A stretch of 29,066 nucleotides of DNA from Geobacter sp. UBA5735 (GTDB lineage: Bacteria; Desulfobacterota; Desulfuromonadia; Geobacterales; Geobacteraceae). Within the stretch, counting starts at the first letter, position 1. Every line of letters starts with the position of its first letter. The stretch is from positions 1 to 29,066 of the forward strand of contig DIFZ01000038.1 in the NCBI GenBank assembly GCA_002419385.1, in the 5' to 3' direction. A program made the position numbers and the translations under genes. The notes beneath the pieces are model-generated. The model saw only the letters and a program-made list of their open reading frames with translations. It searched no databases and had not been told where the DNA came from. Positions 22,301-29,066 of this stretch are shown here, in pieces.

Positions 22301-23695
22301 TCAGCTTGCATAAGCATAATCGGGCATAAACATCTTTTTCTTTTTCAACTTTTCGATGAACGTCGTCCGTTTCAGATTGAGAAGCATGGCAGCTTCTTTC
22401 TTGTTGCCGCCTGTTTTCTCCAGTGCCTGGATAATGAGTCGGTTTTCAAATTCCTCAACAGCGCTGCTCAGGCAGATTCCGTCAACGGGAAGCGGAATGG
22501 TCTCAGGGCGGCGCGCTTCGCTGCGTCCGCGGTACTTTTCCGGCAGGTCATCGAGCGTAACCGTTCCGCAACCTTTCAGTATCACCATCCGCTCGACGAG
22601 ATTTTCCAGTTCACGAATATTGCCGGGCCAGTTGAATTCGCACAGAGCAGCCATTGCTTCCCTGTCGAACCCCTTGACATCCCTTCTGTTCTCTTGATTG
22701 AATTTGTTTATGAAGCTTTCAATGAGGAGTGGAATATCTTCTTTTCTTTCCCGTAGGGGGGGAATGACAATGGGAATCACAGAAAGTCGATAATACAGAT
22801 CTTCTCTGAAGGTCTTGTCCTCAATAAGCTTTTCCAGGTTCTGGTTGGTGGCGGCGATTATCCGGGTATCGATCTTTTTCGGCCTGGCAGCGCCTACCGG
22901 CTCAAGTTCCCTGTTCTGGAGCACTCTCAACAGCTTGACCTGCAAACTGGTCTTCATGTCACCGATCTCGTCCAGGAACAAGGTTCCCTTGTCAGCCATT
23001 TCGAAGCGGCCGATCCGGTTGGTGACTGCGCCAGTAAACGCCCCCTTGACATGGCCAAAAAGCTCGCTCTCGAGCAGCTCGTCAGGAATGGCGCCACAGT
23101 TGACCGGTACGAAATTCCGGTTCCTGCGCGAGCTCAGCTCATGGATCGACTGTGCAACCAGTTCCTTGCCCGTGCCCGACTCACCCTGTATGAGCACCGT
23201 CGAATCAGAATCCGCAACCTTCTCGATCAGTTCGTACAAAGCCAGCATCTTCGGGCTCTCACCGATCATCTTGATACGCGAACGGTTTCTGACGGTCGGC
23301 GTTGCACGATAGCTCAAACTCTGGAGGCTGTGATGTTCTGCGGCGCGCTGGATGATTTTATGCAGCTCCTGCAGATCGAACGGCTTGTCAAGGTAGAAAA
23401 AAGCGCCTGCCTTGAGAAGGTTGGCCGTCATGACACTGTTGCCGAACGCACTGTAAACGATTGCGACAACCTCGGGGCGCAGCGCCTTGAGGCGCTTAAT
23501 GAATTCGAGTCCGTTGACCTTCGGCATCATGACATCCGTCACGACGATATCGATGTCTTCCGCTTCCACCTTTTCAATGGCCTCCATGGCATCGGAAGCC
23601 TGCTGGACATCATATCCTTTATAACCAAGAAAGGACGCAACCAGTTCCCTTGCCTGCTTGTCGTCATCGGTAATCAGAATCCTTTTTCTTTCCAT
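22301..23695 (-). CDS. NtrC-type sigma-54 response regulator, likely flagellar activator
   Basis: A 464-residue enhancer-binding protein with three domains. The receiver (1-115) has Asp54 in VVTDVMMPKVNG and Lys104 in YLDKPFD. The AAA+ ATPase has Walker A GESGTGKE at about 171, the sigma-54 contact loop GAFTGA at 218-223 and Walker B GTLFLDEIGD. The Fis-type helix-turn-helix ends the protein (ALEKTGGNKKEAAMLLNLKR). Start is ATG 23695 with GGGGGAG upstream; the longer frame to 23812 would cover the promoter. It resembles FleR/FlgR/FgrM-type regulators; the nearby kinase is its likely partner. All motifs needed to activate RpoN are intact. Its own promoter is sigma-54-type, suggesting autoactivation or a cascade. 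Confidence 0.93.
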   Translation of the reverse strand: MERKRILITDDDKQARELVASFLGYKGYDVQQASDAMEAIEKVEAEDIDIVVTDVMMPKVNGLEFIKRLKALRPEVVAIVYSAFGNSVMTANLLKAGAFFYLDKPFDLQELHKIIQRAAEHHSLQSLSYRATPTVRNRSRIKMIGESPKMLALYELIEKVADSDSTVLIQGESGTGKELVAQSIHELSSRRNRNFVPVNCGAIPDELLESELFGHVKGAFTGAVTNRIGRFEMADKGTLFLDEIGDMKTSLQVKLLRVLQNRELEPVGAARPKKIDTRIIAATNQNLEKLIEDKTFREDLYYRLSVIPIVIPPLRERKEDIPLLIESFINKFNQENRRDVKGFDREAMAALCEFNWPGNIRELENLVERMVILKGCGTVTLDDLPEKYRGRSEARRPETIPLPVDGICLSSAVEEFENRLIIQALEKTGGNKKEAAMLLNLKRTTFIEKLKKKKMFMPDYAYAS

Positions 23696-23783
23696 CGCTC
23701 TCCCCCCCTCAGTTGTACCCTGTTCGCAAGGGCCAGCAAATACAGCGAGAATACTGCCGATTTCAATTCCACGAGTGCTAATG

Positions 23784-23799
23784 AGCAATTTTGATACCA
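23784..23799 (-). promoter_or_regulatory. Sigma-54 promoter of the NtrC-type regulator and transglycosylase operon
   Basis: Minus strand TGGTATCAAAATTGCT, nearly identical in form to the flgB promoter (TGGTAT-N5-TTGCT). It lies 89 bases before the ATG at 23695. Confidence 0.78.
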
Positions 23800-23893
23800 A
23801 ATTCAGAATCAATTTACAAAAGAAATATCAACACGATTACAGACAGTTACAAGCCTCGACCGTAAGACACACTTCCATACGAAGATTGGACAC

Positions 23894-23992
23894 ATGGTCA
23901 CAACTTGAACACCACATTCGCAACGTCAACACCAGTTGCAATAATTTCAATGAGTTGTCGAATGCCGGCACTGAATGGTCAAACCTTGAACA
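23894..23992. repeat. Two 18-bp direct repeats, candidate enhancer pair
   Basis: ATGGTCACAACTTGAACA (23894-23911) and ATGGTCAAACCTTGAACA (23975-23992) match at 16 of 18 bases, 81 bp apart. Each has partial dyad symmetry (GGTCA / TGAAC). They lie about 110 and 190 bp upstream of the sigma-54 promoter at 23784, fitting activator sites. Confidence 0.45.
23919..23934 (-). promoter_or_regulatory. Weaker second sigma-54-like element
   Basis: Minus strand TGGTGTTGACGTTGCG has GG-N10-GC and TTGC but a poorer -24 box. It lies between the two 18-bp repeats; it may be an alternative distal promoter or chance. Confidence 0.25.
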
Positions 23993-24138
23993 GAGCTCGG
24001 TGTCGTGTAACAAGGGGGGCAAACCAGATAAATCGGAGGATTAGTGGCGAGGATAGTCCTGTGACAAAAGAAAGGGGTAACGAGGGGCAACTGATGATTC
24101 AGTTTTCAGACAGGTACGTTTCGAATAAAATGACGCTG

Positions 24139-25602
24139 CTATTCATGCCCCAGCCGGTATCGGTCCAGCCTGTCTCGCAAGGTGTTACGGCTGATGCCCA
24201 GCAGTTTTGACGTAATGACCTGGTTATTGTTGCTCTTGCTCAACGCCAGATGTATCAGGGCCTTCTCCAGGGCGGCAGTGATTCTATCATAGACGGCGCC
24301 GCTTTCTTTCTTGCATATATCCGTGAAAACCGGGTCCAGGAGGGTACAGAAAGCGTCAAAATACAGGTCACCTTCGCCGTCCAGATGTATCTCGGTCTTC
24401 TGGAAATCAGACTTCACATGCAGGAGAGATTCGAAATCCTCAGGTACCAGCATGTCCCCCATGCAAAAAAGCGTCGCTGAATTGATGACATTTTTCAACT
24501 CGCGGATATTTCCTTCCCACGGATGTTTCATCAGCAGGTCCAATGCCGCGGGTGACAGGCCCTTGACTCTCTTCTCATATTGCCGGGAATATTTTTTTAT
24601 GAACAGGTCCGCCAAAAGGGGAAGGTCCTCGAAGCGCTCCCTGAGCGGCGGCAGATAGAACGACACCACCCGCAGCCGGTAAAAGAGGTCAAGCCTGAAA
24701 CGTTTTTCGTTCACCGCGTTCATGAGACTGAAATTGGTGGCGGCAATAACCCGCACATTAACCTTGATGGTCTCATTCCCACCGACGCGCTCAAACTCCT
24801 GATTTTCCAGGACCCTGAGCAGTTTGCCCTGATTCGACAGACTCATCTCGCCGATCTCGTCGAGAAAGATGGTCCCGCCGTTGCACTGCTCGAATTTGCC
24901 GATCCTTCGGGTATGGGCATCCGTAAAAGCTCCCTTTTCATGTCCAAAAAGTTCGCTTTCCAGGAGAGTTTCCGGCAGCGCTGCGCAATTCACCGCCAGA
25001 AAGGACTTGTTGCTGCGCTTGGAATTATTGTATACCGCACGTGCCAGCAGTTCCTTGCCGGTCCCGCTTGGACCCTGGATCAGCACGCTGGCGTCCGAAT
25101 CGGCTATTTTCCCGACCATCTTCCAGACCTGGATCATCTGCGGAGATGATCCGATCATGATGTCTTCTTCCAGTTCGGTGTCGTCTATCTGTTCAGACAG
25201 TTCGGCATATCTCACCTTACGGTTGAGAAGGTTGCACTCCAAAGCCTTATCCACGACATTCTTCATCTTTTCGATGTCGAAAGGCTTGGTCAAATACTCA
25301 TATGCGCCATGTTTCATCGCTTCAATGGCATTTTGGGTCGTCCGGTAACCTGTCGTCATGATCACGGACAGGCCGGCATCGATCCGCTTTATCTCCTGAA
25401 GAACTTCGAGTCCCGATTTCTTGGGCAGACAAATGTCAAGGATGGCCACGTTCGGATGCTCGGACTTTACTTTCGCAATCGCCGCATCGCTGTCACTTTC
25501 AAGAATGATCTCCATGTCTCTGTCTTCAAAGACCGCAGCCAGGAGCTGGAGAATCGCTTCATCGTCATCCAGGATAAGGAGTTTGCTTTTCATAGGTGCC
25601 AT
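24139..25602 (-). CDS. Second NtrC-type sigma-54 response regulator (GAFTDA variant)
   Basis: A 487-residue enhancer-binding protein. The receiver has Asp56 in VAILDICLPKKSG and Lys106 in YLTKPFD. The AAA+ domain has Walker A GPSGTGKE at about 177-184 and Walker B GTIFLDEIGE. The C-terminal Fis-like helix-turn-helix is NNQVITSKLLGISRNTLRD. The sigma-54 contact loop reads GAFTDA (224-229) rather than GAFTGA, a Gly to Asp change seen in part of this family as far as I know. Start may be ATG 25602 or 25593 (MKSKLLI); neither has a strong ribosome site. No kinase gene is adjacent. It could head or modulate the flagellar cascade, or serve another regulon. Function rests on family and neighbourhood only. 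Confidence 0.9.
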   Translation of the reverse strand: MAPMKSKLLILDDDEAILQLLAAVFEDRDMEIILESDSDAAIAKVKSEHPNVAILDICLPKKSGLEVLQEIKRIDAGLSVIMTTGYRTTQNAIEAMKHGAYEYLTKPFDIEKMKNVVDKALECNLLNRKVRYAELSEQIDDTELEEDIMIGSSPQMIQVWKMVGKIADSDASVLIQGPSGTGKELLARAVYNNSKRSNKSFLAVNCAALPETLLESELFGHEKGAFTDAHTRRIGKFEQCNGGTIFLDEIGEMSLSNQGKLLRVLENQEFERVGGNETIKVNVRVIAATNFSLMNAVNEKRFRLDLFYRLRVVSFYLPPLRERFEDLPLLADLFIKKYSRQYEKRVKGLSPAALDLLMKHPWEGNIRELKNVINSATLFCMGDMLVPEDFESLLHVKSDFQKTEIHLDGEGDLYFDAFCTLLDPVFTDICKKESGAVYDRITAALEKALIHLALSKSNNNQVITSKLLGISRNTLRDRLDRYRLGHE

Positions 25603-25634
25603 CCCGCATCTTCATTGAGTGATTTTGAGAAGAT

Positions 25635-25650
25635 AGCACAAAGAAAGCCG
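25635..25650 (-). promoter_or_regulatory. Weak sigma-54-like element before the second NtrC-type gene
   Basis: Minus strand CGGCTTTCTTTGTGCT keeps GG-N10-GC with GGC and TGCT but departs from consensus at other places. Lies about 33 bases before the ATG. Confidence 0.3.
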
Positions 25651-25719
25651 ACAAAACAACCTGAAAGTATGTCATTTGTTCAGCTCGCCTTCACCTCCGC
25701 AATGGTCATGGCACTGGTT

Positions 25720-26013
25720 TCAATCCCCCCAACCGCTCTTCTGCCGGTGCATCAGCACATCATTCTCATCCTGGACAATCTCCACTATACGGTCTGCCTC
25801 GCTCTCCGTAAGACCGATCGTAGGCCGGTTGCCCATCCAGTGGGTAATATCATCCTTCGGAGGAGTGAGAAGACGAGGCAATGGCGGACCGCCGACATAC
25901 TTGCCGTTGAGATACAGGGCCGCCTCGTAGCATCCATCCCGTTTCACCAGATTTATTTCAGCAACATAACCCGACTGAAGTATTTTTTTCAGTATCTGCT
26001 TTTTCACTATCAT
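25720..26013 (-). CDS. Conserved-looking small protein of unknown function
   Basis: 97 residues, MIVKKQILKKILQSGYVAE at the start. It has a strand-like block (INLVKRDGCYEAALYLNGKY), a Pro-rich turn GGPPLPRLLTPPKDDITHWM and an acidic helix (LTESEADRIVEIVQDENDVL). Regular secondary-structure pattern, sensible composition and AGGA seven bases before ATG support a real gene. I do not recognise the family. It sits between the NtrC-type gene (same strand) and the divergent fliK-like operon, so a regulatory or motility role is possible but unproven. Confidence 0.65.
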   Translation of the reverse strand: MIVKKQILKKILQSGYVAEINLVKRDGCYEAALYLNGKYVGGPPLPRLLTPPKDDITHWMGNRPTIGLTESEADRIVEIVQDENDVLMHRQKSGWGD

Positions 26014-26072
26014 TCTGAAATCCTGTTGAAATCAAGAGTAATCTTCTGCATCTCAGCATGGGGGCTTTGCGT

Positions 26073-26088
26073 GGGCAAACATTTTGCA
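26073..26088 (+). promoter_or_regulatory. Sigma-54 promoter of the fliK2-flhB-like operon
   Basis: Plus strand GGGCAAACATTTTGCA: GGCA and TTGCA with exact GG-N10-GC spacing. About 110 bases of leader would precede the ATG at 26212. Confidence 0.65.
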
Positions 26089-26211
26089 TCAATGAACAGT
26101 ACATGAAAACAGCGCGAACCCATTGCTGATCTCTATCGGCCTCAATCAGGATTTCTTTACAATAAATTGTATGCCCCTCTAGCCAGTACAGCGATACACG
26201 CTTGAAGCACC

Positions 26212-27264
26212 ATGAAAATAGCACCAATCAAAAACATCGCCGGAAATTCTGTCGAACACGCTCCAGCCGCCCCTTCCCCGGCAAAGGTAGCAGCCGAAGG
26301 TCGACCGGCACTGACGCCCGGTCAAGAAGTGAGAGGCGACGTGCTTGCAAAACTGGCAGAGCACACCTATCTGCTACGCGTGGCTGGCGAAGTTTTCGGA
26401 GCTGAAATACCTCTCTCGTTAAAACCCGGGTCCTCTGTACAACTCACGTTTCGGAACTCACAGCCGCGCCCTACGTTCTCAATGGAAAGTCCGGCCAATG
26501 ATGCCTCTTCGGTCAGACTGAGTACAACTGCGTCACTGTTGGCCAGAACAGTCGGCACTCAGGAAACAGTCTTGACGAAGACTGCCCAGATTGTTTCAGA
26601 GACTCCCCTCATGAACAGCAGAACACCCGACGCTGCGGTTGTCGCAACAGCGTTGCGAAATACCGTCACATTTTCCGGGTTGTTCTACGAATCACATCTT
26701 ATGCAGTGGTGCCTCGGTGAAAGACCTTTTGTGAGCATCCTGCGTGAACCACGCTCGGGTCGGCTGCAGCAGATGCGTACAGAACAGCAAAAAGCCGGGA
26801 TAACAAACCATTCCGGTGAACTTCCCGTTGTCGCGGATACTCTCGACACCACTGCAGCTGTCGGGTTGCTTGCGGAACATGACCAGGTAAACAGAACGGA
26901 CTTGTTGTTATCAAGAGCGGCCTTGCAGACGATCAGAGAGCAAGTGGAGCTGCTTCTGAACGGCGCATTTACCTGGCGCGGGGAGGCCATTGAAGGCCAT
27001 GAACTGGAATGGCTCGTGGAACGGGAACCTGAAGGCCCCGATTCCGAAGACACGCCTTCATGGAGAACGTCCATAAGCGTCAAACTGCCACATCTTGGAC
27101 GTGTTTGCGCAACACTTTCCTTTTCAGAAAAAGGAATCGATGGCATCATGCGCCCCGAATTGCCTGAAACCGCTGCATTACTGAGAAATGAAGTCGGAAT
27201 TCTGGAAGAAAAGCTTGCGGAAACAGGCATCAGCCTGAACGGAATGGTGATAGAGAGTGAATAA
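26212..27264 (+). CDS. FliK-like hook-length control domain protein (second copy)
   Basis: A 350-residue protein whose C-terminal part (about 245-345) resembles the Flg_hook domain of FliK. It has WRTSISVKLPHLGRVCATLS, then LPETAALLRNEVGILEEKLA and a final ISLNGMVI strand. The N-terminal region is Ala/Pro/Thr-rich without signal peptide. It contains an early segment (GQEVRGDVLAKLAEHTYLLR, then VAGEVFGAEIPLSLKPGSSV) like the beta domain before FliK-type proteins that tune export. It differs from fliK at 6368-8080 in both length and sequence. Paired with a FlhB C-domain-like gene that overlaps it by eight bases. Possibly a regulator of substrate switching; that is inference. Confidence 0.72.
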   Translation: MKIAPIKNIAGNSVEHAPAAPSPAKVAAEGRPALTPGQEVRGDVLAKLAEHTYLLRVAGEVFGAEIPLSLKPGSSVQLTFRNSQPRPTFSMESPANDASSVRLSTTASLLARTVGTQETVLTKTAQIVSETPLMNSRTPDAAVVATALRNTVTFSGLFYESHLMQWCLGERPFVSILREPRSGRLQQMRTEQQKAGITNHSGELPVVADTLDTTAAVGLLAEHDQVNRTDLLLSRAALQTIREQVELLLNGAFTWRGEAIEGHELEWLVEREPEGPDSEDTPSWRTSISVKLPHLGRVCATLSFSEKGIDGIMRPELPETAALLRNEVGILEEKLAETGISLNGMVIESE

Positions 27265-27550
27265 TGATGGCTGGAAATCAAAAGAGGCGGTGGCGCTGTC
27301 CTATAAGGAAGGGCACTATGCGCCAAAGATTATCGCAAAAGGGAAAGGTGTCGATGCCGAAGCGATCATAGCCCGCGCGCGTGAAGCGGGCATCCATGTT
27401 CATTCATCTCCCGAGCTGATGTCCCTTCTGATGCAGGTAGACCTGGACCGGCACATCCCTCCGGAACTGTATGTTGCTGTTGCCGAGTTGCTTGCATGGA
27501 TATACCTTCTGGAAAACCGTTTTCCACCGGGCTGGAACCCACGCGGATAG
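27257..27550 (+). CDS. FlhB cytoplasmic C-domain-like protein
   Basis: A 97-residue soluble protein matching the C-terminal cytoplasmic domain of FlhB/YscU without its membrane part. EAVALSYKEGHYAPKIIAKG aligns with the strand after the NPTH site of FlhB (AVAL-Y, AP-V-AKG). IIARAREAGIHVHSSPELMS and HIPPELYVAVAELLAWIYLL match the following helices. The NPTH autocleavage motif is absent. Start GTG 27257 overlaps the fliK-like stop; no in-frame ATG exists near. Proteins of this kind can partly replace the FlhB C domain in some bacteria. The gene pair suggests a separately regulated FliK-FlhB switch module. Confidence 0.85.
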   Translation: MNNDGWKSKEAVALSYKEGHYAPKIIAKGKGVDAEAIIARAREAGIHVHSSPELMSLLMQVDLDRHIPPELYVAVAELLAWIYLLENRFPPGWNPRG

Positions 27551-27577
27551 CACGAGAACGATCACGTATCCTTAATA

Positions 27578-28819
27578 TCAGAGACTTTCTTCCAGGCTGT
27601 TTGTCCAGTCTATGGCTTCCATCTGGGAATTGAAAAGCACGTCCAGACTGAAGTGGGACCTTTCGAGCAATGCCGCCACATTGTCGAAATCCATATTCTC
27701 AAGTTTCTCCGTCAGCAAAAGGAGGCTGCCCAGCGGTCCTTCCCTGTTCAGGAGAGCGCTACGCACCTCTTCTGACAGGTTGAGCTGGTTGACGATCTCG
27801 TCCATCGGACTCTCAAGCAGCACATCCACCAGAGAAAGAACGCCCGTCATGAATGCGATGTCAGAATAGTCCATGTCACGGATGCCTTCCGCACTCCTCT
27901 GGACCAGGAGTTCCATCAAACGGCCCCGTGTGGCGGCAGTCTCCATGAGGGGATTTCCTACCCCCCCGGCCTTTTCCGATGAAAACAGCGCCAACTGAAT
28001 CCACCGTTTGAGCTGTTTCATGCCCAGCACCGTCAGAGCATGACGCAACGTCCTGATTTTTTGCTTCATACCGATGACTACCGAGTTTACCAGGCGCAAG
28101 AGATTATAGGACAGGTTGGGGTTCCGCTTGAACGTAAGCTCGATCTCGCTTATATCGGCTTCGCGGCAGACCTCCTCCAGAAGCTTCAGCAGAGTTATTC
28201 CGGAAACATCGACCTTCCGCCTGTTGAGAACCGCGGGACGGGCAAAATAGTACCCCTGGAACAGGTCGAAGCCTAAATCAAGGCAATACTGGTATTGCTC
28301 CATGTTCTCGACTTTTTCCGCCAAAAGGGTAAGCCCTCGGTTTTCAAGCTTTTCTACCATTTTGCCAACGTTATCGGGCTGCATATTCAGGACATCTATC
28401 TTGACGATATCGACTATCTCGTAGAGCGGCTCATAGTCGGCATGATAGACATTATCGTCAAGAGCCAGGCTGAAGCCACGCTCTTTAAGCTCCCTGCATC
28501 TCTCTAATACCTGCCCGTTTACCTTGATGGATTCAAGGAGCTCGATCACGGTCCGCTCGACGGGAAGCAGCTCCAGAATGTCGCTCATCAGGAGTTCCGC
28601 TGTGACGTTGATGAAACCCTTGTGCCTGCCCAATACTTCCTTGATGCCGAAATTGGACAGAACATGTGATATTACCACTGAATCAGCATTGGAATAAGCG
28701 TCAATATTGGCATGCAGAGTATCTGCATCTCTGAAAAGAAGCTCGTAGCCGAAAATCCCTCGATTTCGATCAAGTATCGGCTGGCGTCCGAGAAATATTT
28801 TTTTCTGCGAGTCGATCAT
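27578..28819 (-). CDS. YuxH-type protein: degenerate EAL plus HDOD domain
   Basis: A 413-residue signalling protein with an N-terminal EAL-like domain (about 1-200) and a C-terminal HDOD domain (about 205-400). EAL-like segments include FLGRQPILDRNRGIFGYELL, DIVKIDVLNM, LLAEKVENMEQYQYC and GFDLFQGYYFARP. The signature reads ELL in place of EAL and the DDFGTG-type metal loop reads LALDDNVYHADYE, so c-di-GMP hydrolysis is doubtful; binding is possible. HDOD has PNLSYNLLRLVNSVVIGMKQ and TLRHALTVLGMKQLKRWIQL. I chose ATG 28819 (MIDSQKK); GTG 28831 is an alternative. The gene is convergent with the fliK2 operon. A link to motility control is inferred from place. Confidence 0.88.
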   Translation of the reverse strand: MIDSQKKIFLGRQPILDRNRGIFGYELLFRDADTLHANIDAYSNADSVVISHVLSNFGIKEVLGRHKGFINVTAELLMSDILELLPVERTVIELLESIKVNGQVLERCRELKERGFSLALDDNVYHADYEPLYEIVDIVKIDVLNMQPDNVGKMVEKLENRGLTLLAEKVENMEQYQYCLDLGFDLFQGYYFARPAVLNRRKVDVSGITLLKLLEEVCREADISEIELTFKRNPNLSYNLLRLVNSVVIGMKQKIRTLRHALTVLGMKQLKRWIQLALFSSEKAGGVGNPLMETAATRGRLMELLVQRSAEGIRDMDYSDIAFMTGVLSLVDVLLESPMDEIVNQLNLSEEVRSALLNREGPLGSLLLLTEKLENMDFDNVAALLERSHFSLDVLFNSQMEAIDWTNSLEESL

Positions 28820-28880
28820 AGGGACAATCACCGCCGTGCTTACCTATTCCTAACAGATGTTGCGGGTTGAGTTCATAATG

Positions 28881-28914
28881 AAAGAGGCCGGCACAATGGG
28901 CCGGCCTCTTTTTC
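28881..28914 (-). terminator. Terminator after tRNA-Leu
   Basis: Perfect hairpin AAAGAGGCCGGC / GCCGGCCTCTTT with a seven-base loop. It is followed by CATT on the minus strand and by TTCC on the plus strand. It begins two bases past the tRNA 3' end. Confidence 0.8.
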
Positions 28915-28915
28915 C

Positions 28916-29003
28916 TGGTGCCCGGGACCGGGGTCGAACCGGTACAGCGCCAAGCGCCGAGGGATTTTAAGTCCCTTGCGTCTACCTAATCCGCCACCCA
29001 GGC
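28916..29003 (-). tRNA. tRNA-Leu(UAA)
   Basis: 88 bases with encoded CCA. The acceptor stem GCCTGGG pairs with CCCGGGC (one G-T pair). Anticodon stem AGGGA / TCCCT surrounds the loop CTTAAAA with anticodon TAA. A long variable arm (class II) and the T arm CCGGTTCGACCCCGG are present. All features fit leucine UAA. Transcribed from its own promoter with terminator. Confidence 0.96.
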
Positions 29004-29035
29004 CCAATGTTTGAATAACGGAATAAACTGGGCGG

Positions 29036-29064
29036 CTTATAGTATTTTTAGTTTGGTGTGTCAA
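29036..29064 (-). promoter_or_regulatory. Sigma-70 promoter of tRNA-Leu
   Basis: Minus strand TTGACA (29059-29064), 17-base spacer, TATAAG (29036-29041). Near-consensus and 33 bases before the mature tRNA 5' end. Confidence 0.85.
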
Positions 29065-29066
29065 GA

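Larger units (their letters stand above)
23800..24138. other. Non-coding control region between two NtrC-type genes
   Basis: About 340 AT-richer bases with no supported gene on either strand. It holds the 18-bp repeats and the weak sigma-54-like element. Short open frames on both strands here have no recognisable features. No clear terminator is seen for the upstream NtrC-type gene. Confidence 0.5.

Noticed and set aside
23658..24210. Several 60-130 codon frames in the region between the two NtrC-type genes
   Set aside because: No ribosome sites or family features; the region is better explained as control DNA.
1..29066. CRISPR array, prophage or complete transposon
   Set aside because: No regular spaced repeats, no transposase, integrase or phage genes were found; the tRNA-Leu has no visible attachment-site duplication within the window.

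Overview
The window looks like a chromosomal piece of a Geobacter-type bacterium (Geobacteraceae / Desulfuromonadia). I infer this from the flagellar gene order, the several sigma-54 (RpoN) promoters with NtrC-type regulators, the flagellar operon gene of the TIGR02530 type, and a secreted protein combining YVTN, fibronectin III and InlB-like repeats. No species can be named from sequence alone.

Layout, left to right. (1) 1-1610, minus strand: an operon of a TetR/AcrR (CecR-like) repressor and a NodT-type outer-membrane efflux lipoprotein that runs off the left edge, with a promoter overlapped by a 29-bp palindromic operator. (2) 1820-2452, plus: a UspA-family protein with its own terminator. 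(3) 2758-4160, plus: a secreted repeat protein interrupted at a run of nine G. (4) 4343-15504, minus: one long flagellar operon read from a sigma-54 promoter: flgB-flgC-fliE-fliF-fliG-fliH-fliI-(palindromic repeat)-fliJ-motE-like-fliK-flgD-TIGR02530-flgE, ending in a hairpin terminator. It encodes rod, MS ring, C-ring switch, export ATPase complex, hook-length ruler, hook cap and a short hook protein. (5) 15592-17785, minus: an AMIN-TPR envelope protein with its own sigma-54 promoter. (6) 17902-19978, minus: cheY-cheX followed by a CheX-like/pseudo-receiver fusion, behind a candidate sigma-28 (FliA) promoter. (7) 20038-25650, minus: a soluble PAS histidine kinase, an NtrC-type regulator with a lytic transglycosylase in one operon, and a second NtrC-type regulator; most have sigma-54 sites. 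(8) 25720-26013, minus: a small unknown protein. (9) 26073-27550, plus: a second FliK-like protein overlapping a FlhB C-domain-like protein, behind a sigma-54 site. (10) 27578-28819, minus: an EAL-like/HDOD protein. (11) 28881-29064, minus: tRNA-Leu(UAA) with promoter and terminator.

Together, regions 4-9 read as a motility regulatory and structural island. I infer that the kinase and NtrC-type regulators activate RpoN-dependent early and middle flagellar genes, that one regulator gene is itself RpoN-dependent, and that a FliA-type promoter adds the chemotaxis phosphatase module late. The least explained parts are the CheX-like/pseudo-receiver fusion, the FliK2-FlhB-like pair, the AMIN-TPR protein, and two sets of repeated sequences placed like enhancer sites upstream of sigma-54 promoters.
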